Of a DNA stretch of 64,000 nucleotides, positions 58,763 through 64,000 are shown in pieces; position 1 is the stretch's first letter, and every line of letters starts with the position of its first letter. The position numbers were made by a program, and so were the translations under genes. Origin of the DNA: JASLDZ01 sp964235945 (lineage in GTDB: Bacteria > Pseudomonadota > Alphaproteobacteria > Caulobacterales > Caulobacteraceae); NCBI GenBank assembly GCA_964235945.1, contig CAXSDV010000009.1, positions 1 to 64,000 of the forward strand. The letters are read 5' to 3'. Below the pieces are notes generated by a model. That model searched no databases and had not been told where the DNA came from. It saw nothing but the letters and a program-made list of their open reading frames with translations.

Positions 58763-59541
58763 GCGGGGCGGCGCCCGTTCCGCCGCCCGCCGGCGCCCGC
58801 GCGGTGTTGGGTTCGCTGGCCTATGTGGCGTTCAGCTACGGCCTGCTGGCGGTCATGGCGCTGGTCTGCCTGCCCTTGCTGGCCGGGCCGCGGCGCTGGG
58901 CGTTCGCCGCCGTGCGCGTGTGGGCGCGGGCGAGCCTGCTGGCGCTGCGCGTGCTCTGCGCAGTGCGGGTGGAGGTGCGCGGCCGCGAACATCTTCCCGC
59001 GGGCGCGGCCCTGGTCGCGGCCAAGCACCAGTCCATGCTCGACACGGTGGCCCCGCTGCTGGTGCTGGACGACCCGGCCTACGTGCTCAAGCGCGAGCTC
59101 ATGCGCCTGCCGTTCTGGGGCTGGTACGCCGCCAAGACCGACATGCTGCCCATCGACCGGGAGGGCGGCTCGGCCACCCTGCGCGCCCTGGTCCACGGCG
59201 CGCGCGAGCGCATGGCGGACGGCCGGCAGGTGCTGATCTTTCCCGAAGGCACGCGACGCCCGCCGGGGGCGGAGCCCGACTACAAGCCCGGGGTGGCGGG
59301 GCTGTACCGCGAGCTGGCGGCGCCCTGCACGCCCTTGGCCACCAACTCCGGCCTGTTCTGGCCCGCCCACGGCTGGCTGCGCCGCCCGGGCGTGGCCGTG
59401 TTCGAGTTCCTGCCGCCCATCCCCGCCGGCCTCAAGCGCGCGAGCTTCATGGCGGTGCTGGAGGAGCGTATCGAGATCGCCAGCGCCCGCCTCATCGCCG
59501 AGGCCGCGCCCGCCCGCCCCGACCGGAACCGCGCCCCATGA
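58759..59541 (+). CDS. plsC: 1-acylglycerol-3-phosphate O-acyltransferase (PlsC family)
   Basis: A 260-residue membrane acyltransferase making phosphatidic acid from lysophosphatidic acid. An N-terminal helix pair (about 16-45) is followed by motif I AKHQSMLDT (His-x4-Asp), KRELMRLPFWGWYAAKTDMLPIDR, motif III FPEGTRRPPG and the C-terminal VFEFLPPIPAGL. All catalytic motifs are intact. It is coupled on both sides: ATGA with ydcF and ATGA with a small lipoprotein. Confidence 0.94.
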   Translation: MSGAAPVPPPAGARAVLGSLAYVAFSYGLLAVMALVCLPLLAGPRRWAFAAVRVWARASLLALRVLCAVRVEVRGREHLPAGAALVAAKHQSMLDTVAPLLVLDDPAYVLKRELMRLPFWGWYAAKTDMLPIDREGGSATLRALVHGARERMADGRQVLIFPEGTRRPPGAEPDYKPGVAGLYRELAAPCTPLATNSGLFWPAHGWLRRPGVAVFEFLPPIPAGLKRASFMAVLEERIEIASARLIAEAAPARPDRNRAP

Positions 59542-59789
59542 CCCGCCCCGTCCCCCGCGCCCTGCTCCTGACCGGCCTGCTGCTGCTCGCCGCCTGCGGC
59601 CCGCCCAAGGACCCGGCGCAGAACGCCCTGGGCGGCGTCGGGTCCGGACGCGCGAGCGGCTCGGCCGGAGGCGGGGCCGAAACGTCGGGGAACACCAGCG
59701 GCGACGGGCCCCAGGGCGAGCGCAGCCCGTCCGGCCCCGCTTCCAACATGAGCGGCGGTTCGGCCCGCAATCCGAGCTCCGGCGGCTGA
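59538..59789 (+). CDS. Small low-complexity lipoprotein
   Basis: An 83-residue protein whose signal ends in lipobox LLAAC (acyl-Cys near 20). The mature 63 residues are almost only Gly, Ser, Ala, Asn and Pro (GPPKDPAQNALGGVGSGRASG), so they are disordered. The ATG overlaps the plsC stop. Function unknown; small disordered lipoproteins often act as envelope spacers or partners. Confidence 0.75.
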   Translation: MTRPVPRALLLTGLLLLAACGPPKDPAQNALGGVGSGRASGSAGGGAETSGNTSGDGPQGERSPSGPASNMSGGSARNPSSGG

Positions 59790-59799
59790 AGCGGCGAGC

Positions 59800-60831
59800 G
59801 TGGTGGCTTCCGCCTCGAAACCGCGCCCCGCGGGCGAGGGCGCCCGCCCCGACGGGCGGCGCTTCCCCTGGCTGCTGCTGCCGGCGGCGGCGCTGGGCGT
59901 GTTCCTGGCGGTTTGCGCCGCGGGCTGGGTCTACGCCGGCGCGCGGCTAGGCGGCGAGATCGACGGGCGGGCGGCCGCGCTGCGGCGTGCGGGCTGGACG
60001 GTGGACGTGCAAGGGCGGCGCTTCGAGGGCTTCCCGTTCCGGCTCAAGTTCACGGCCGCCCGGGTGCGGCTGGTCGCGCCCTCCGGCTGGGGGGTGGACG
60101 CGGCCGGGGTGGAGGCGGAGGCGCTGATCTTCGACCCCGCCCACTGGGTGTTCGCCGCTCCGCGCGGGATGGTGCTCGAACGCGGCGCGGCCGGGCCGCT
60201 GCGGGTCTCCGGTCGATCCCTGTCCGCCAGCGTCGCCGGGATCGCCGGCCGCCCCTGGCGCGTGGCGCTCGTGGGCGAGGGGCTGGACCTCGTGGCCGAT
60301 CCGGGCGCCAAGCCCCCGACCTTCGCCGCCGCCGCGCGCATGGAGGCCTACCTCAAGCCGGTGGGCGGGAACGGCGACGGCGAGGTGCTGGTGCAGGTGA
60401 CGGACGCGCGGCCTTCCCCCCACGGCCTCGTCCGGCGCTTGTCCGCGGGCGCGCCGGTGACGGCGGTGGTGGAGGGCCGGCTGACGCACTTGGCCGCCTA
60501 TTCGGGAGCGGACGCCGCGTCGCGCGCCCGCGCCTGGGCCGCGGCCGGGGGCGCCTTCCAGATCCACCGGTTGGAGGCGCGGGGCGGGGGAACGCGCGTG
60601 TCGGCCTCGGGCGGCGCGCTGGTCGTCGGGTCGGATGGCAGGCTCGCGGGCGTGGTGCCGCTCCACATCGTGCAAACGCCGGCCACGGTGGCGGGCGCGA
60701 CGGACCCCGTCGGCGAAGCGCGGGACGCGGCCGCACGCGAGAACGAGCAGGCCGACCCGCGCCTGGTGTTCGGCGGCGGCGAGGTGCGGCTGGGCGGCGT
60801 GCGCGTCGGTCTTTCGCCCAAGGTGGGCTAG
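59800..60831 (+). CDS. DUF2125 domain protein
   Basis: A 343-residue protein with an N-terminal membrane anchor (WLLLPAAALGVFLAVCAAGWVYAG, about 23-46) and a large periplasmic domain. GRRFEGFPFRLKFTAARVRL, DPAHWVFAAPRGMVLE and ARMEAYLKP are typical of DUF2125, an alphaproteobacterial family of unknown function with an AsmA-like beta repeat style. The start is GTG at 59800 or the next in-frame GTG at 59803. It precedes the chorismate-mutase-like gene, a neighbourhood often seen for DUF2125. Confidence 0.85.
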   Translation: MVASASKPRPAGEGARPDGRRFPWLLLPAAALGVFLAVCAAGWVYAGARLGGEIDGRAAALRRAGWTVDVQGRRFEGFPFRLKFTAARVRLVAPSGWGVDAAGVEAEALIFDPAHWVFAAPRGMVLERGAAGPLRVSGRSLSASVAGIAGRPWRVALVGEGLDLVADPGAKPPTFAAAARMEAYLKPVGGNGDGEVLVQVTDARPSPHGLVRRLSAGAPVTAVVEGRLTHLAAYSGADAASRARAWAAAGGAFQIHRLEARGGGTRVSASGGALVVGSDGRLAGVVPLHIVQTPATVAGATDPVGEARDAAARENEQADPRLVFGGGEVRLGGVRVGLSPKVG

Positions 60832-60849
60832 GCGCCGGGCGGGACGAAC

Positions 60850-61656
60850 ATGGACGAAATCGCGCCGAATGATCGGGAATGTCGGGACGTCCATGTCCCG
60901 GATCCGGGACGGACGGAGATCGCCGCCGAGCCCTGGGGCGCGCCCTCGGCGGCGGAGCGCGCCCTGGTCGCCGCGCTGGAGGCGGCGGCGGCGTCCCTCC
61001 ACGCCCCCGCCGCCTTCTCGCCCGCGGAGGAGGCGTTGGTCCTACGCCGCGTGCTGGCCCTGCCGCGCGAGCGCCTGCCCGGCGACGTGCTCACCCGGCT
61101 CGTGCGCGAACTGGAGGGGCTGCGGCTCGCCCGCACGGCGGGGCTGCACGTGGCGGTCTGGGGCGGCGGCGCGCCCGGCGCCGCGCGGCTCCTCGCCCGG
61201 GCGCGCTTCGGCGCGGCCCCGCCGCTCGCGGCCGCGCCTTCCGCCGAAGCGGCGCTGCTGACGGCGCGCCGGCCGGGCGGGGTGGCGGTGCTGGCGGCGG
61301 AGGGGCCCTGGCCTTGGTGGGGGCGCCTGCTCGCCGAGCCCGACCTGCGCGTGTTCGCCCGCCTGCCCGAGGCGGGGCCGCCCGGCGCGGGCGCGGTGCT
61401 GGCGGTGGCGCGGGTGCAGGTCGGCCCCACCGGACAGGACGAAACCTGGTGGGCCACGGACGCGCCCGGTCCCGCGGCGGGGGTGGAGGCGGGGCTGGGC
61501 GCCGCGGGCCTCGCCGGCGAGGTCGTGGCGGAGGCGGGCGGCTTGAAGCTGGTGGCGCTGGCGGGCTATCTGCAGCCGGACGACGCGCGGCTGGTCCGCG
61601 CGCCCGGCCGCCTTTCGGGGGTGGTGGGCGCCGCACCCCTGCCGCTCGACGCCTGA
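60850..61656 (+). CDS. Chorismate mutase / PheA-like protein, degenerate
   Basis: A 268-residue soluble protein lying just before hisC. The N-terminal 100 residues (SAAERALVAALEAAAASLHAPAAFSP, VLRRVLALPRERLPGDVLTRLVRELEGLRLAR) have the spacing of an AroQ-type chorismate mutase helix set, but most catalytic positions are not obvious. The second half (GLHVAVWGGGAPGAARLLARARFG, GGVAVLAAEGPWPWWGRLL) looks like the start of a prephenate dehydratase-like domain. Position before a hisC paralogue suits aromatic amino acid synthesis. The assignment is tentative and activity is doubtful. Confidence 0.55.
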   Translation: MDEIAPNDRECRDVHVPDPGRTEIAAEPWGAPSAAERALVAALEAAAASLHAPAAFSPAEEALVLRRVLALPRERLPGDVLTRLVRELEGLRLARTAGLHVAVWGGGAPGAARLLARARFGAAPPLAAAPSAEAALLTARRPGGVAVLAAEGPWPWWGRLLAEPDLRVFARLPEAGPPGAGAVLAVARVQVGPTGQDETWWATDAPGPAAGVEAGLGAAGLAGEVVAEAGGLKLVALAGYLQPDDARLVRAPGRLSGVVGAAPLPLDA

Positions 61657-61717
61657 GGGCCGCGCCCGCGTTCAGTTCCGGCGTCGCCCGCCCGTCCCCG
61701 CACCGATCGGCCCCGCC

Positions 61718-62842
61718 ATGTCCAGTTCCGCCGCCCCCGCGATCTCCGCCGAGCGCCTGCGCCCGACCCCCAAGCCCGGCATCCTCGACATCGCGCCCTA
61801 TGTGGGCGGCAAGTCCAAGGCCGAAGGGTTCGAGCATCCGCTCAAACTGTCCTCCAACGAGAACGTGCTGGGGGCGAGCCCCGCGGCGGTGGCCGCCTAT
61901 CTCGGCGCCGCCGACAAGCTGGCGCTCTACCCGGACGGGCGCGCGGACGCCCTGCGCGAGGCGCTGGCCGCCAAGTACGCGCTGGAGCCCGAGCGCCTGG
62001 TGTTCGGCGGCGGCTCGGACGAGGTGTTCACCCTCCTGGGCCAGGTCTACCTGCAGCCGGGCGACAACGCGGTGCAGACCGAGTTCGGCTTCCTGGCCTA
62101 CCGCATCGCGGTGCGCGCGGCCCAGGCGCAGGTGCGCTTCGCCCGCCAGCCGGACCGGCGCATCGACGTGGACGAGATCCTGGCGCAGGTGGACGCCCGC
62201 ACCCGCATCGTGTTCCTCGACAACCCCGGCAACCCCACGGGCGCCTGGCTCAAGGGCGACGAAGTGCGCCGCCTGCACGCGGCCCTGCCCGGGAACGTGA
62301 TCCTGGTGCTGGACGGGGCCTACGCCGAATTCGTCGACGACCCGGAGTATACGGACGGGATCGAGCTGGCGCGCGAAGCGTCCAACGTCGTGGTCAGCCG
62401 CACCTTCTCCAAGATCCACGGGCTGGCGGCGCTGCGGGTCGGCTGGGCCTACGCGCCCGAGGCGGTGGCGGGGGCGATGGACCGCATCCGCGCGCCCTTC
62501 AACCTCAACCTGCCGGGCCAGGCGGCGGCTGTGGCCTCCTTGGGCGACGACGACTTCGCCGCGCGCTCCGTCGACCTCGTGCGGCGCAACCGCGACGTGC
62601 TGGCGCGCGGGGTGGAGCGGCTGGGGCTGGAGGCGGCGCCCAGCCAGGGCAACTTCGTGCTGGTGCGCTTCCCCGATCCCGCCCGCACGGCGGACGCGGC
62701 CGAGCTCTTCCTCGCCGGTCGGGGCGTGCTGGTGCGCGGGCTCAAGGGCTACGGCCTGCCCGACAGCCTGCGCATCACCGTGGGCCGCGACGCGGAGATG
62801 GAGCGGGTGCTGGCGGAGCTGGAGGCGTTCGTCTCCGGGTGA
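61718..62842 (+). CDS. hisC: Histidinol-phosphate / aromatic aminotransferase HisC
   Basis: A 374-residue fold-type I PLP aminotransferase. It has KLSSNENVLGASPAA at the N-terminus, FGGGSDEVFTLLGQVYLQPGD, FLDNPGNPTGAWL, DGAYAEFVDDPEY and the PLP lysine in VVSRTFSKIHGLAALRVGWAYAP. It acts in histidine synthesis, but HisC enzymes next to chorismate mutase/prephenate genes also transaminate phenylpyruvate or hydroxyphenylpyruvate. The neighbour here makes the aromatic role possible. It is complete and of family length. Confidence 0.93.
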   Translation: MSSSAAPAISAERLRPTPKPGILDIAPYVGGKSKAEGFEHPLKLSSNENVLGASPAAVAAYLGAADKLALYPDGRADALREALAAKYALEPERLVFGGGSDEVFTLLGQVYLQPGDNAVQTEFGFLAYRIAVRAAQAQVRFARQPDRRIDVDEILAQVDARTRIVFLDNPGNPTGAWLKGDEVRRLHAALPGNVILVLDGAYAEFVDDPEYTDGIELAREASNVVVSRTFSKIHGLAALRVGWAYAPEAVAGAMDRIRAPFNLNLPGQAAAVASLGDDDFAARSVDLVRRNRDVLARGVERLGLEAAPSQGNFVLVRFPDPARTADAAELFLAGRGVLVRGLKGYGLPDSLRITVGRDAEMERVLAELEAFVSG

Positions 62843-62944
62843 GCGGCGGCCCGTCCATCCTCCCCCGCTCGCGGGAAGGAGAGACGCCCCCTCCAAGCCT
62901 TGCGTCGGGGCGCCGTGCTCGGGCGCGTCACGACGGCTGCTGGC

Positions 62945-63832
62945 TCAGCGCGGCGGCGGCCCGCCCGTGCGCGCGTCGACGAAGGCGGTCACGTCCCTGA
63001 ACACGGGGGCGAGGAAACGCAGCGGCGCGGCGACCACCCCGATCATCAGCGGGTGGCTCAGGCCCTTGTAGTAGCGCTCCTCGACCGCGCCTCCCGCGGC
63101 GCGCACCTTGGCGGCCATGTGCTCGGTGTTGAGCGGGCGCACCACCGTGTCGCCCACGTCGTGCGCCAGGAACAGCGGCGGTTCGCGGCCGTCGACATGG
63201 TTGATCGGCTGGGTGTCCGGCCGCCCGGCGGGAGGGCCGAAGATGGTCTTCAGCTTGTCCGAGTCGAGGGGCAGGAAGTCGTAGGGGCCGGCGAGGCCCA
63301 CGGCGGCGCGCACGTCGCGCTTCGGGTCCAGCCCGACCTCGTGCAGCCAGCGCCCGTCCACCGCCAGCATGACCGCGTCGTAGGCGCCGGCCGAGTGACC
63401 CATCAGCACGAGCTTGGACGGGTCCGCGCCCAGTTCGGCGGCGTGGTCGCGTGCCCAGCGCACCGCCCGGGCGTTGTCGCGCAGGAAGTCCGGCCAGACG
63501 ACCCCGGGGTAGAGCCGGTAGTCGGGGACCACCGCGACGTAGCCGTGGCGCGCCAGGGCGTCGCCCACGAAGCCGTACATGGCCTTGGCGCCCGAGTCCC
63601 AGCCGCCGCCGTAGATGAACACCACCAGGGGCGCGCGGCCGTCGGCGCGGCGCGGGCGGTAGACGTCCAGGGTGTGGCGCGGTCCGGGGGCGTAGGCGAG
63701 GTCTCGCCGCACCTCGACCCCGCCCTTGGGCTCCAGCGCGTTCAGCACGCCCGTGGACGAGCAGCCCGCCGCGGCCAGGGCGAGCGCGCCCGACACCGCG
63801 AGGCGCAGGAGGGAGGGGGCTTTCAGGCGCAT
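62945..63832 (-). CDS. Alpha/beta-hydrolase esterase, lipoprotein
   Basis: A 295-residue esterase with a lipobox ending AAAGC (acyl-Cys near 24), so membrane anchored in the envelope. The oxyanion motif is FIYGGGWDSG (HGGG-type with Tyr in the first position), the nucleophile Ser is in LMGHSAGAYDAVML (about 146), and acid and base are expected in FLAHDVGDTVV and GLSHPLM. It belongs to the carboxylesterase/BD-FAE-like group. Substrate unknown. It is convergent with hisC. Confidence 0.9.
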   Translation of the reverse strand: MRLKAPSLLRLAVSGALALAAAGCSSTGVLNALEPKGGVEVRRDLAYAPGPRHTLDVYRPRRADGRAPLVVFIYGGGWDSGAKAMYGFVGDALARHGYVAVVPDYRLYPGVVWPDFLRDNARAVRWARDHAAELGADPSKLVLMGHSAGAYDAVMLAVDGRWLHEVGLDPKRDVRAAVGLAGPYDFLPLDSDKLKTIFGPPAGRPDTQPINHVDGREPPLFLAHDVGDTVVRPLNTEHMAAKVRAAGGAVEERYYKGLSHPLMIGVVAAPLRFLAPVFRDVTAFVDARTGGPPPR

Positions 63833-63869
63833 GGGGCGCGAACGCGCGAGACGGGCTTCCGTGACGCTT

Positions 63870-64000
63870 TCAGCGCGTCGGCACGGGGGTTTCGCCGCGA
63901 TAGTCGTAGAAGCCGCGGCCGCTCTTCTTGCCGGTCCAGCCGGCCTCCACGTACTTCACCAGGAGCGGGCAGGGGCGGTACTTGGAGTCCGCCAGCCCCT
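63870..64000 (-). CDS. 3-hydroxyacyl-CoA dehydrogenase, C-terminal end only
   Basis: The minus strand from the right edge to a TGA at 63870 encodes 42 codons: GLADSKYRPCPLLVKYVEAG, then WTGKKSGRGFYDYRGETP. This is the C-terminal domain end of 3-hydroxybutyryl-CoA dehydrogenase-type enzymes, with the family hallmark KxGRGFYDY. The rest lies outside the window. Confidence 0.9.
   Translation of the reverse strand, partial: GLADSKYRPCPLLVKYVEAGWTGKKSGRGFYDYRGETPVPTR

Overview
The window is 64 kb of very GC-rich chromosomal DNA, with G or C at almost every third codon position. Gene content and order point to an alphaproteobacterium of the order Caulobacterales (Caulobacter/Phenylobacterium/Brevundimonas type). 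The markers are the flgI-cheL-flbY operon facing fliX-dksA, a DksA that keeps only one zinc-finger cysteine, the bolA / J-protein / cobS cluster, a TetR-controlled acrAB-nodT pump, and phaR facing phbAB. I see no phage, insertion sequence, CRISPR array or tRNA. No gene-free stretch exceeds 300 bases. Two runs of exactly 100 N (9444-9543 and 47675-47774) are scaffold gaps. The second is flanked by an exact 55-bp duplication, so this is probably a short-read assembly.

Layout: 1-3047 flagellar P-ring and regulatory genes plus dksA. 3266-10196 a LOG-family protein, a lipoprotein / Atm1-type ABC exporter / SDR operon, a glyoxalase, a second SDR and an ada gene broken by a gap. 10210-14780 a four-gene light-sensing operon: LOV kinase, receiver protein, bacteriophytochrome kinase and heme oxygenase. 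14849-19657 carbonic anhydrase, 3-methyladenine glycosylase, a GT-C-like membrane protein and a FATP-type acyl-CoA synthetase. 19762-27704 a membrane protein with its winged-helix regulator, aldehyde dehydrogenase, NhaA, SelO, Dps and an OPT transporter. 27869-36681 an M61 peptidase and the RND pump with its divergent TetR regulator. 36737-44535 cobS, a J-protein, bolA, an unrecognised conserved-looking protein, a CNNM/CorC protein, aroKB and xerD.

44536-64000: a probable small RNA with an anti-Shine-Dalgarno loop lies just after xerD. It is followed by small membrane proteins, phaR and the phbA-phbB pathway to 3-hydroxybutyryl-CoA. Next come gloB, a PII protein, metXW, a Rieske oxygenase, a HIG1 protein and a cobalamin adenosyltransferase. 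The window ends with the envelope cluster hpt-like / zinc-ribbon / ftsEX / ydcF / plsC, then DUF2125, a chorismate-mutase-like gene and hisC, an esterase lipoprotein and the C-terminal end of a 3-hydroxyacyl-CoA dehydrogenase.

Many genes are translationally coupled through ATGA, GTGA, TTGA or TGATG overlaps, and several start codons were chosen on that basis. The most interesting items are the combined blue/red light operon, the CCUCCC small RNA, the near-perfect operator of the efflux pump, a 61-residue Gly/Thr tract in NodT, an acyl-CoA synthetase with a degenerate P-loop, and an unrecognised 373-residue protein downstream of bolA.
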